Assembly: GCA_963921195.1 (NCBI GenBank)
Contig: OY992537.1
Span: 60,164,313-60,228,312 of the forward strand
Length of the DNA: 64,000 nucleotides
Direction of reading: 5' to 3'
Source: Pegoplata infirma
Lineage: Eukaryota; Arthropoda; Insecta; Diptera; Anthomyiidae
Shown here piece by piece: positions 22,851 to 34,080 of this stretch (position 1 is its first letter; each line of letters opens with the position of its first letter). The notes beneath the pieces are model-generated. The model did no database searches, was not told where the DNA came from, and saw nothing but the letters and a program-made list of their open reading frames with translations. The position numbers were made by a program, and so were the translations under genes.

Positions 22851-23094
22851 TAAAATAGATTTACATATGCAAGTTCGACTATCAACATTTTTAAGATTTT
22901 AAGATATTTTTTCTATTGCTGTGTAGAAGACAAACATTTTTTAGATAAACCAAATTAAGATCCTGTAACATTTTTCTATACAAAAAAAAAAACATATTCT
23001 AAGTAAATTTTTTATGCCAAAATTCATAATAAGATTGACAGATATTTTTCTATGAAAAATTTTTGGACTTCGAAATTTTTTTAGAAAATTTCCT

Positions 23095-23190
23095 TCTTTG
23101 TTTTTTTCTTCTTTTTTTTTCTTTCCTTTTCTTTTTTTTCTTTTCTTTCTTTCTTTTCTTTCTTTTTTTTTCCTTTTTTTCTTTTCGAAA
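23095..23190. repeat. Polypyrimidine (TTTTC)n tract
   Basis: About 95 bp of almost pure T and C. Minus-strand frames across it read as Lys/Glu/Arg runs and are artefacts of this tract, not genes. It sits near the right end of the hAT-like element. Confidence 0.9.
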
Positions 23191-23252
23191 TTTGGTCTGG
23201 GGGGGGGAAATTTCCCCTTTTTCCCCCCCCTTGTACCCGCGCATGCTATACA

Positions 23253-24740
23253 TTTTCTAAAACACATTTTTATGTGATTCTTATATTAAAAAAATTTAAC
23301 TTACATTTTATATTATAACTAAAGGTGCTAGAGCGAAAATAGCTAAAATCTGAGATCATCGCATTTTCATATGATTTTTTTTTTCTAATACACTTAATTG
23401 CAATTAAAAATGATAAAGCTGAAATTGGGGATCTCCCTTTAAATTTTCCAAAAACACTTTTTATAAGTCTTAAAAATTTTTTTCTTTTTTGTATTTTATA
23501 GATTAACCAGAGGTGATAGTGCAAAAAAATGTGGTAAATGCAAATATTAAAAAAAAAAAACATTTAAAAATCCATCTTTATAAGATTTATTTTCTATAAA
23601 AATTTAGCTGCGATTAAATCTTTAAATATAAGCGTTATATCGAAAATAGCTGAAAATGGGAATAAATTTACTAAAATGACCTCATGTATGATTTTTTTTT
23701 TAATTTTTAAAAAACTTTTTTTGAAATAAAATCCTTTACTACAGGTTATAAATGAAAAATAACTGGATTTGGGGATAATCCCTACAAATTTCCAAAAATC
23801 CACACTTACATGAATCTGTTCTAATAAAATTGTATGGATTTACGAGAGGTGCTACAACAAAAGCAGCAAAAAACTGGAGATCATCCCTATAAATTTCCAA
23901 AAATGCATTTTTATATGCATTTATGATTTTCAAAAAAAAAATCATAATTTGTGCAACCATAATATATTTAATTAAAAAAAAAATAATTGAAATTAAATCC
24001 TTTACTAAGTAGAAGAGCTAGAGCAAACATTTAGAATCATCATTATGAATTTCCAAAAATAAATTTTTATTTGATTGTTTTATATAAAAACTTAACGGCT
24101 TAAACGGAGATGCTCGAGCAAAAATTGATGAAATTTGGTATCATTGCTTCAAAGCTTGAGGTGTTAAAAAATAGAAAAAATTTCAAAAATCCGTTTTTAT
24201 ATGTTTTTTTTTCTAAAAACCTTTAATTGCATTTTATGGTTTAATGAAAGGTAATAAAGCGAAAAAACTAAAATTGGTGGTTATCGCTAAAAGTTTCCAA
24301 AAATCCGATTTTATATAATTTTGTTTTTAAAAAACTTTTAAACCCTAACTAGAGGTGCTAGAGCGAAAATAGCTGAAAATGAAGATCACCACAAATTTTT
24401 CAAAAATTAATGTTTTCACAAAATTTTAATTGCAGTCAAATCCTCAAGTAGAGGTGCTAGAGCAAAAATAGCCAAAATTGGAGATCATCTCTATAAATTT
24501 ACTTAAATTGTTTTATATGAATTTTTCTGGAAAACTTTGCATTAATAAGCAAAAATTGGGGATCATCACCATAAATTTTTAAAAATCAATTAGTTTATGT
24601 TTTTTTTTTTTTTTAAATCTTTTATTGCAATTTGTTTGCTGCTAGAAAAAAAAAACCTTTCTTTCATTTTATGGCTTATCTAGAGGTGCTAGGACAAATA
24701 TTGCTGAAATCATGAATCATCCATACCAATTATCTTGGAA
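23253..24740. repeat. Degenerate tandem-repeat field, part 3
   Basis: The same units as 9850-12748 resume in phase after the hAT-like element and decay toward 24740. Between 24741 and 25106 I see nothing recognisable. Confidence 0.75.
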
Positions 24741-25106
24741 ATCAAAAGCTGAAAAAAAAATTTGCTGCTCTTTTGGCCAGTGTTAATTTATTTGTACACG
24801 TATGATTAATATTTTGTAGTTTTAATGTGTATCACTCATACGCATTTAAACAAGTTTTTATATAAAAATCTTATCAGTTGGATATTTCTATTTTAGAGTG
24901 AAATTTTGAAAGTTCCGAAATTTTTTCAAGTTCTGTAGGAGTGTTCTTTTACTCTCGAATTAAAAAATTTTGTGAATCGTCACAAAATCAAACTTTTCGC
25001 AATTGACTGTTTCTGTAATTTTTTGTTTTGCGAAAACTTTCTGTCAATTAAATTTTTTTTTTCAAAACTATTGGAATAATGCAACAATACTGTTGTCTGT
25101 AAACTA

Positions 25107-26320
25107 CACTGCGGAACACTAAAAAATAAACAATAGTCACGACCATCATTTCTATATATTTTGGACATGCTGATTCGAATGGCGTACTCCGTTTTTCGAT
25201 GTATGGTACAGTTTTCTTGCAAAATGTCGTTAAAGATTTGCTGATTTCGAGCCAGTTTTTTAACAAAAAAATTTGCAAAGTAAATGGTTTATAAATTTTA
25301 TGACATGGAAAACAAAGATATGACTTGTAGCAACATTTCTTATGCAAATTTGGTTTAAAGCTTTTCAATTTAAGCCCTTAAATTCGCGAATTTCTTAATT
25401 TTTTAAGGTTTTCGCGAAATTAACAGCCAAATTGGTCTTTGATAAAAAACTTGCTTTTAATGAATCAAAAAATGCATCCCTAACAATACGAATAGTGAAC
25501 AAAAAACACCTATGTTATATGGACCATCATGATGAAAATCGCCAAAAACCGTTTTTTTGTATATGCCAGCATCACTTTACGAGATGATTTAAGGTTCCAT
25601 CTTTTAGTATATAATGTGGGAACCTTAAACAACTTACTGACCAAAAATTCGGCCAAAAAAGTTTTCATTTGCAAAAGTTATCTTAACAAAAACTATTATT
25701 TCAGTGTTTGCGATACAATAATTATAGTTTTTGTTAATATAAGTTTTGCAAATGAAAACTTTTTTGGACAAATTTTGGGTCAGTTCATTGTTTAAGGTTC
25801 CCACATTATATACTAAAAGATGAAGCCTCAAATCATCTCCTAAAGTGATGCTGCCATATACAAAAAAACGGGTTTTCACGATTTTCATCATGATGGTCCA
25901 TATAACATGGATGTTTTTTGTCCACTATTCGTAGTGTCATGGACGCCTTTATGATCCACAAAATGCAAGTTTTTTATCAGATACCAATTTAGCGGTTAAT
26001 TTCGCGAAAACTTAAAAAAATGAAGAAATCCGCGAATTAAAGGGCTTAAGATGAAAAGCTTTAAACCAAATTTATATTAGAAATATTGCTACAAGTTATA
26101 TCTTTGTTTTCCTTGCCATAAAATTTAAAAATCATTAGCTTTGGAATTTTTTATGTTAAAAAATCAGCTGAAAATCAGCTAATCTTTAATGACATTTTAG
26201 AAGAAAACTGTACCATACATCGAAAAACGGAGTACGCCATTCGATTCAGCATGTCCGAAATATATTGAAATGGTCGTACCTCTTGTTTTCTAATATAGTG
26301 GTTAGTTTTGTCACGCAGTG
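25107..26320. mobile_element. Foldback element 3, CACTG termini
   Basis: A 1214-bp inverted repeat from CACTGCGGAACACTA to the mirrored TGTCACGCAGTG, with CTA on both sides (25104-25106, 26321-26323). Arm pairs include CATACATCGAAAAACGGAGT, TATGGACCATCATGATGAAA and TTTTAGTATATAATGTGGG. The centre is near 25710. CACT-type ends with a 3-bp duplication suggest the CACTA/Mirage/Chapaev group, but this is inference; no transposase is present. Confidence 0.75.
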
Positions 26321-26741
26321 CTATGGTTCGAAAACTTTTAAACTTTAAGTTTCAAAAGAACTATTTTTTTTAAACGGTGCGAGAATATGTAAATTAAACA
26401 AATTTTGAATTATCGAAAATAAAAAACAATACCTTACATTATTTTAACTTACAAGGAAAGTGTCACCCTTCTATCTATAGAAGTTTTCGCGGGGTGATAA
26501 AACTTACAAAATTCTACGATAATTCCTAGTAAAAACTACAAGTTTTTATTGCTATTTTACAAAAAAATTTTGTTCAGTTTGTTGTTGCGAAGTGTACTCA
26601 TAAATTCGGCCAGGCCGAACTTAACTTTTCCTCTTGTAATTTTTGAAAAAATAAAAAAAAAAAACTAAAAAACTTTTTCATAATTCTTTGTTAAAAAATT
26701 TCCATAGTTTAACTTTGTTGTTTATTTGTTTTCTTTTACAG

Positions 26742-27091
26742 ATTTACTAACCATATGTTGATGATCTAAAAATAAATACAAACAAATAGAATTTTTTTCA
26801 AAGGATCATAAATAAATTCACAAATGCTAAAATAAAACAAAAATAGAGAAGGGGATAAAAAAATCAACTAAAAATAGAGCAAAATTAAATCGAAAACAAA
26901 AATAAAAAACGGAAATGCGTAAAAAAATATGGTCTACGGTCTACGACGATAACACCCACATTGAAATAAATAATAATACAAAATTATACACGGGTATAGA
27001 ACAACAAAACGTATTCCAACGAACTGTTTAGAATTTTATAAAAAACACACTCAACCCAACACCATTCAACAAAAAAAAAAAAACTTTATTG
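26742..27091 (+). other. Candidate non-coding 5' exon
   Basis: Preceded by a long pyrimidine tract ending TTCTTTTACAG (AG at 26740-26741) and followed by a strong donor TTATTG|GTAAGTAG at 27092. The 350 bp between are A-rich, lack the repeat blocks seen on both sides and hold no long open frame, as expected for a fly 5' UTR exon. It could be an upstream exon of the + strand gene at 55717-60740, with the intervening 10-28-kb introns filled by transposons. Splicing is inferred only from signals. Confidence 0.45.
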
Positions 27092-27224
27092 GTAAGTAGG
27101 GTGTAAAATGTAAAGTTACGGTAGTAAGTGAACGAAAATGTACAGTGATCGTAAAAAGTCTACATACGACAACATAGTAAATGCGATTAGTTAACGAAAA
27201 AGTTAAAAATAATAGAACTAATTT

Positions 27225-27805
27225 CACCGTCCGACAAAAATGAAAAAAGTTGTTGAACACGAACTGGATAATATACGTTTGAAATTAGATACTTAGTGTA
27301 GTAAAACTGCACTTACAGTTTTTCTTTTCGTGATACTGTTCCCTTTTAAAATGAATTCGAAGTTTAAAAGGATTAAATTTTATAAAATATTTTTTTAATA
27401 TTTGTACTTGTCCTAGGATGCCACTAGTAAATGAAAGAGGAGGATCTCCCCTAATTTCCCTATTTTATTATTTTTACATATCAGGAAAAAGGAGCTAAGT
27501 TACGTCCTTTCAAAAATGTAATCTTGAATATTATTCAAAATTTTCAACCAAATATTTTGATAAAATTTTTAAATGACTTTATTAACATCCTTTTATCCTG
27601 ATATGGCAAAATAAAAAAAATGGAAAAATTAGGGAGATCCTACTCTTTCATATGACATCAGTGTCATCCTAGGATAAGTACAAATATTTCAAAAATATTT
27701 TACAAAATATATCCTTGAACACTTTAAAGTCCTTTAAAAAGAAAACAGGATCACTTTCAGACATATATCATCCAGTTCATGTTTAATATTGGATGTCGGA
27801 CGGTG
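27225..27805. mobile_element. Foldback element 4, CACCGTCCGACA termini
   Basis: A 581-bp inverted repeat with CACCGTCCGACA at the left and TGTCGGACGGTG at the right. Inner arm pairs include GAACTGGATAATATACG, ACTTGTCCTAGGATG and GGGGAGATCC-type blocks. An uninterrupted copy of its flanks exists in inverse orientation at about 36430-36640, giving an independent empty site. The target duplication is short (2-3 bp of T/A) and not resolvable by eye. Confidence 0.8.
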
Positions 27806-27905
27806 TTATTAAACAAGTATTTTTGTAAAAAGTGCTGTTTAGGTAATTTATCAAGCTTTAATTTAAGCTTAATGGCGTCCAGATTGAGTTAATATAATAT
27901 GTGCT
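27806..27905. repeat. Dispersed repeat, inverted copy at 36430-36530
   Basis: The block around AATTTATCAAGCTTTAATTTAAGC and TTAATGGCGTCCAGATTGAG recurs in reverse complement near 36465-36500. Together with 27141-27224 it forms one older repeat split by foldback element 4. Confidence 0.75.
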
Positions 27906-28079
27906 ACGAGGGTCGAAATGGAAATTTGAAATATTAAATCATTTTTTTTGAAAATTGTTAAAAAAACATTTGTAAATAAATAAATGGTCTATTTGTTTAT
28001 ATTCAGTTATCAGCAATTCTATGAACATGATTACCCAATACATGGACAGAAATAAGATTAATTATGTACTAAGAAGCCA

Positions 28080-29602
28080 GTAAACTAGCGAGCTTGGTTA
28101 GTATGACACTTAGAGAAACCGCATCCAAGGTCCTCATACAAAATAAAACATCAGAGACATTTAAGGTCGAAACAGGAGTTAAACAAGGTGACGCACTATC
28201 GGCACTGATTTTCAACATGGTACTTAACTTCATAATAGATGAAATTGACCCTGCTAGTACCATATTCACAAAAAGCGTACAAATCTGTGGGTATGCAGAT
28301 GATCTAGCTATACTTTCTAGAAATACTAGAGACCTAAAGGAAATACTCCATCAACTGGATACTAAGGCACAACAGTTTGGTCTCAAAATTAACGAAGAAA
28401 AAACTAAATATTTAGCACGTACTAACTCACCAAACAAACAACCAGATCTTCAATCAGGTCTATACAAATATGAAAGCGTAGATCAGATAAAATACCTTGG
28501 GTTAACTATACACCGCAACGAGGGTATGAATGTAGCAATACAAGACCGTATTCAGGCAGCTAATAGATGCTACTACGCACACATGAAACTGTTAAAGAGT
28601 AAGCTGCTAAGTCGAGGAAGTAAAATTAAAATATATAAAACTTTAATTCGTCCAGTTGCCACATATGGATGCGAAGTTTGGCCTTTATGGGAGAACACAA
28701 AAAATCAATTAACCCTTTCACTCCCCTTGTACACTACAGTGTACACATCTTTAAAAATTCATTAAAAATTAACCGTACAACATTTTTGTGTTTTGTTTTG
28801 ACAAGATTGATCATTGAAGGGTTATCTTTACGATAGATGTGCTCGGAAAAATAAATTTGCATTCAGGTGGACTCTACACGCAATATTTGGTGTCAAACTG
28901 GAAATTTTTCAAATAACGTAAAAAAATTGCAAAACAAAATAAACGTTAAAAAGTTCTCAAAAATCGAATAATAATCGTACAAGCTTTCTTAAAAGCGGAT
29001 TTTGTAGAACTTTTCGATACGAAAAATACAAAATTCGAATTTTGGAAAAATGTTTACTCGTTCGAGAGATATTGTATGTGAAAGCTTCAAGTTTGGTTGG
29101 ATATATCTCCGATAGAGGGCGCGGTAGACCAACGAAATCAACAAAAAGTTTTTACTTTGCATAGATCTACATTTTCACAAATTTTGGTCAAGAAATTACT
29201 AGCCAAAAAAAGTCGGTAGTGAAAGGGTTAATGATTTTTGAGAGAAAAATATTGAGAAGAATCTTCGGCCCAATTAAAGAAACAGATAATACTTACAGAA
29301 GTAGATATAACGACGAACTGGATCAACTTATACATGGTGAAAATATTGTGCGACATATAAAATCACAGAGAATACGCTGGGTTGGCCATGTATGCCGCAT
29401 AAATGAGGACAGAGTTGTGAAGAAAGCAATGACATATAAAATCAATGACAAGAAGAAGCAAGGCAGACCCGCAAAACGATGGATAGATGATGTTGAGTGT
29501 GACTTAAAGCGCTTAAATGTCAATAACTACAAACAACTAGCCAACAACCGACTAGCTTGGAGGAAAATTGTGGAGGAAGCTAAGGCTCACATCGAGCTGT
29601 AA
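28080..29602 (+). pseudogene. 5'-truncated LINE reverse transcriptase, split by a MITE
   Basis: Two open pieces in the same frame (28094-28712 and 29232-29602) belong to one non-LTR reverse transcriptase. The first has GVKQGDALS and the catalytic GYADDLAIL (YADD about 68 residues in), then the ATYGCEVW thumb-side motif. The second has RRIFGPI, RIRWVGHVCRI and the basic GRPAKRWIDDVE tail seen in LINEs commonly labelled endonuclease-reverse transcriptase. A 515-bp TTAA-flanked MITE (28713-29227) separates them and introduces stops. The endonuclease and most of the fingers are absent, so the copy was dead on arrival. The clade is uncertain; a (GATGAT)-like run after the stop would fit an RTE-type tail. 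Confidence 0.85.
28713..29227. mobile_element. piggyBac-like MITE
   Basis: Termini are CCCTTTCACT...AGTGAAAGGG with TTAA at both sides (28709-28712 and 29228-29231). CCC/GGG ends plus a TTAA duplication are diagnostic of the piggyBac superfamily. It is 515 bp with no transposase. Its insertion plus one TTAA adds 519 nt, a multiple of three, so the LINE frame on both sides is the same. Confidence 0.9.
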
Positions 29603-29779
29603 TGCTGTCAATGATGATGAGTTATCAGCAAATTTTTTCAACGACTCAAACAGAATTGAAATTTTAAATACAGTAGAAGAAATCCGTAGTTTTTGACTTC
29701 CAATTCTTTCGACCGCCAATTTTTTGTAAACAAAGAAAATGTTAAATATAGATCTCATTACTAGGGATAAGAATTTCAT

Positions 29780-31620
29780 GCACTTAAAAATCGAAAATAT
29801 GCCCTTAAAATATGCAAATTAAAATATTGGCAATAAAAACCTTGTTTTCATACGAAAAACTTTTTTAAAAGCAAACAATAATGCCGGGATTAAATAGTTA
29901 CATTTAAAACTTTATGTAAGCAAGATTTTTTTAAGAAATGAAGACACTCTAAAAAATATAAAAAGAAAAAAAAATATTTTTCATTTTTCAAAATATATTT
30001 TTAAAATTTAAAATAGTTTTTAAAACAAATAAATTTTAATTTTTGCTTTTGGTAATTTATGCCAAAATATTCACTTAAAAGTTGGAAATAGGCGCAAAAT
30101 ATGCATTTAAAACCAAAATATGCAAAAATATGCAGTTTCACCAAAATATGCAAAAATCCCCAAAAACAAATCGTTGCTATTTTAATTCAAGTTTCTTGGT
30201 TCGGAAAGATAATTGGTCGATATCGTTTTTAGACTATCGACAGAAAACACGCATTTGCATGTAAATCGTTTTCCTACTCAAATATGCGCTAAAAATCCAA
30301 AATTTGCACTAAACAATTTTTGCTTTTGTTAATTTATGCCAAAATATTCACTTAAAAGTTGGAAATATGCACAAAATATGCATTTAAAACCAAAATATGC
30401 AAAAATATGCAGTTTCAATAAAATATGCAAAAACAAATCGATGCTATTTTAATTCAAGTTTCTTGATTCGGAAAGATAATTGGTCGATATCGTTTTTAGA
30501 CTATTGGCACAAAACATGCATTTGCATGTAAATCGTTTTCCTTCTCAAATATGCGCTAAAAGTCCAAAATATGCACTAAATAATTTTTGCTTTTGTTAAT
30601 TTATGCCAAAATATTCACTTAAAAGTTGGAAATATGCACAAAATATGCATTCAAAACCAAAATATGCAAAAATATGCAGTTTCACCAAAAAATGCAAAAC
30701 CCAATCGATGCTATTTTAATTCAAGTTTCTTGATTCGGAAAGATAATTGGTCGATATCGTTTTTAGACTATTGACACAAAACATGCATTTGCATGTAAAT
30801 CGTTTTCCTACTCAAATATGCGCTAAAAATCCAAAATATGCACTAAATAATTTTTGCTTTTGTTAATTTATGCCAAAATATTCACTCAAAAGTTGGAAAT
30901 ATGCACAAAATATGCATTTAAAACCAAAATATGCAAAAATATGCAGTTTCACCAAAATATGCAAAAACAAATCGATGCTATTTTAATTCAAGTTTCTTGA
31001 TTCTTAAAGATAATTGGTCGATATCGTTTTTAGACTATTGACACAAAATATGCATTTGCATGTAAATCGTTTTCCTACTCAAATATGCGCTAAAAATCCA
31101 AAATATGCACTAAATAACCGAAAAATAAGCACTAAAAAAAGAAAATGTGTACAATAAAAATCTTGTTTTCATACGAAAAATTTGTAAAAAAAAGCTAAAA
31201 TAACGCTGGGATTAAATATTAAGATACATATATTTTTCTTATTTACAAAATAAATTTTCAGAAATTAAATTTTTTTTTGAAAAAAAAAAATAAATTTGTG
31301 ATTTTGCTAATTTATGTCAAAATATGCACTTAAAAGTTGGGAATATGCACAAAATATGCATAAAAAACCAAAATATGGATTTACACCAAAATATGCAAAA
31401 ATATACAAAAACAAATCGATGCCATTTTAACGCAAATTTCTTGATTCGAAAAGATAATTACTCCATATCGCTTTTAGACTATCGACAAAAAACATGCGTT
31501 TGCATAGAAATCGTGTCCCTACTGATTATTATACTCTTAGGTGTACTAAAATTAATAAGCAATCAAATATTTTCCTTGTTTACAAAAAATTGGTGGTCAA
31601 AAAATGCGGATTTTTGAATG
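29780..31620 (+). repeat. ~267-bp tandem repeats rich in ATGC
   Basis: The block TTATGCCAAAATATTCACTT, AAAAGTTGGAAATATGCAC recurs near 30070, 30350, 30617, 30884 and (diverged) 31325, so the period is about 267-277 bp. Each unit contains several AAATATGCA words, the block GATAATTGGTCGATATCG and a palindromic ATGCATTTGCATGTAAATC block with the octamer ATTTGCAT. A longer-range repeat (CTTGTTTTCATACGAAAAA at ~29840 and ~31165) suggests a higher-order unit. Short open frames in it are repeat by-products. Confidence 0.85.
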
Positions 31621-33298
31621 TAAACTATTTTACCATTTTTTTAATTTTTAATGTTTCAGCATGGAAAAAATAGACTTAAAAATATTTAAAAAAATTCTAA
31701 AAAATGGCCTTCACCTAATAATCCAAATAACAATAAGTGAAAGCAAAAATAGTATCACCTCTATGATACCTATTACGGCATCACCTTAAATTAAAATTAC
31801 GATACCATTTTCGAATTTTAGACGATTTTGATGTCCTCATTTATGAAAATTTCGATAGCGCAAACGAAATCACAGTTTTATATTAAAACGTTATTGCCTC
31901 AAATAATGATAATTTTTCTAAAAATTCTGGTAAATGGCGATTTTACTATCGTTATGACTGGATTTATCGTTAGCGAAAATGATATCATAATTTTATGCAA
32001 AAACGATATCATATGGAAAGGTACATAAACAACGAAAACACTATCGTTTTCGTATAATATGTGATAATTAGGTGATATTGCCCCGATATCATAGCTGTAT
32101 CGTTTGATTAATTGGGTCAATAATTTCAATTTTCATTTCTTCAACCTTTGATTTTTCCAATTGTACGGGCAAATTTTTACTCTAGTGGACCTAGCAAATA
32201 TGTGGTAAAAATTTTAGGTCAATCGAATTAAATTAACCCGTGGGCGCCGGCGATCAAAATTTTGGATTTTTGAAAATTAAAAAAATTAAAAGGTATATCC
32301 TGTAACACTTCACATTTGGTCAAACGGTTTTCGAGATATCGCTATTTGAAATTTGCCAACAATTGCGGTTTTTTCCTACGTTCAAGAAAATTAAAAAAAA
32401 AAATCTCGAAATTGCTTTCCCTTTACCCTTTCATAGAGCTTGAGACAATACTTCATTTAAACCTAATTTGGTCCAAATCCAATCATTTTAACCCGTGGCG
32501 CATTTCGATCAAAATTTTGCTTTTTTACAAAATTTTCACCAAAAACTCTAAACTTTGAACGAAGGGCGCCATGGGTGAAAATGGTCTGATTTTGCTCAAA
32601 TTAACTTTAAATGAAAGATTGTCTTCAGCTCTATAAAATAGTCGACGAAAACAAAATTTTGAGATTTTTTTAAAAAATTTATTGAACGTAGGAAAAACAG
32701 CCATTTTTGAAAATTTTTTGACCAACTTCAAATGACAATAACTCGAAAACCGCTAGACGGATTTCAGATATTTTTTGATCTTCGTAGTCAGTATGCCAAT
32801 ACCCAGCAGAAATAAATCGAGATTTTGGCGACACAGCATCTGTTTATAGCATACCGTAGCGCATCCAAAGAGCGCTCTTAGGGATGCAGTAAAAGGAAGG
32901 GGAAAAAAAAATATTTTTTTTTTAAGATTTTTTATATAAAACTTATAATGTGTAATTATTTTTTGATAAAATTTCACACTTGCTTTCCTTTTAATATTTT
33001 TAACACTTTTTGAATAAAAAAACATGAGTTTTAGACAAAGACACATTATTTGACTGCATCATTATTGCGCATTAATCAGCGCCGCAAAGAGCGCTTCAAT
33101 CATAGCATCTTTGACCGCTGTTCCCAAAAAAAAATCCCATAAAAAATGTGAAAATGAAAATTTCCGATATTTTTTTGATGTTCACTTCCGATTTTTTTTT
33201 TTCATTTTGTTTCACATAAATAAAGTTTTGTAAAGTAAAACGAATGAATTTTTTTGTTATATTTTTTTAAATTTTAGTTATTTGATTTCAACTTTGAA

Positions 33299-33732
33299 CA
33301 GACAAGGAAAAAATTCGAATTTTATTTAAAATTCATAAGGTATTTGAAATAAAATTTTTGTTTAAATAAAATTCTCAAAAACATTTGAATTTTATTATTT
33401 CCAAAAATAAAATTCTCAAAAAAAAAAGAATTTTATTTTTGGTTTGAATTTTATTTTTGAATTTTATTTTTGGTTTAATTTTATTTTACTTTTGGTTTGA
33501 ATATTTATTTGTTCAAAATATATTTGTTATTATGGAAATAAAATTATTTTTTTTTATTAATAAAATTCTTTAAAGAATTTTAAATAAAATTTTTTTGAAT
33601 TTTATTTCTTCTAAGAATTTAAAATAAAATTTTTAAGAATTATATTTAAAATTCTTTCTTGAATTTTTTTAAAAATTCAAAATTGAATTTTATCAATAAC
33701 GAATTTTAAATTTTATTGTTTTTCCTTGTCTG
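33299..33732. mobile_element. hAT-like MITE, CAGACAAGGAAAAA termini
   Basis: The 434-bp element has CAGACAAGGAAAAA and TTTTTCCTTGTCTG ends. A perfect 8-bp duplication ACTTTGAA lies at 33291-33298 and 33733-33740. The interior is built of GAATTTTAT / ATAAAATTC words in both orientations. It is non-coding. Confidence 0.9.
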
Positions 33733-33835
33733 ACTTTGAATGAACCCGTAAACAAACACCAAACTCGATTTTATGTGATTCGGAAAATATCATGTGATTT
33801 GAAAAGTTTTGAAAGACATAACAGAGGCCCTTAAC

Positions 33836-34080
33836 CACAGTACAGACTAGTATGCAAACACTGGTGCTAATTGCGTACTTTCCAATATGGTGGTATGGTT
33901 TTTAGTACAGAATGATCATCTCTGCCTAGTATATGTGTGCCTGTACGTGTGAGCTTTTGTGCATGTATTTATGATGTTTGTTTACGTTTTGTATGAAACG
34001 TCAAAAGTTACACCGTGTGCTGTCACTAATACTTACACCCATCAGATGCAACTCTGTGATACTACTACTCATGTACTGTG
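33836..34080. mobile_element. hAT-like MITE, CACAGTACA termini
   Basis: The 245-bp element has CACAGTACA and TGTACTGTG ends. A perfect 8-bp duplication CCCTTAAC lies at 33828-33835 and 34081-34088. A related, incomplete copy in opposite orientation lies at about 909-1090. Non-coding. Confidence 0.92.

Larger units (their letters stand above)
21202..23244. mobile_element. hAT-like non-autonomous element with internal minisatellite
   Basis: The left end CAGTGGCGGGTACA is mirrored by TTGTACCCGCGCAT, and the 8-bp GCTATACA at 21194-21201 and 23245-23252 is a perfect target duplication. The host tandem-repeat unit (ATCATCGCTATA...TTTTCTAAAACACATTTTTATG) is restored when the insert is removed. CAGTGGCG ends and 8-bp duplications are typical of hAT elements. 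The 2043-bp interior has no transposase; G-rich and C-rich runs lie inside both ends. Confidence 0.8.

Noticed and set aside
22941..23267. Lys/Glu-rich open frames over the pyrimidine tract
   Set aside because: Produced by a (TTTTC)n run; the same tract is open in several frames.
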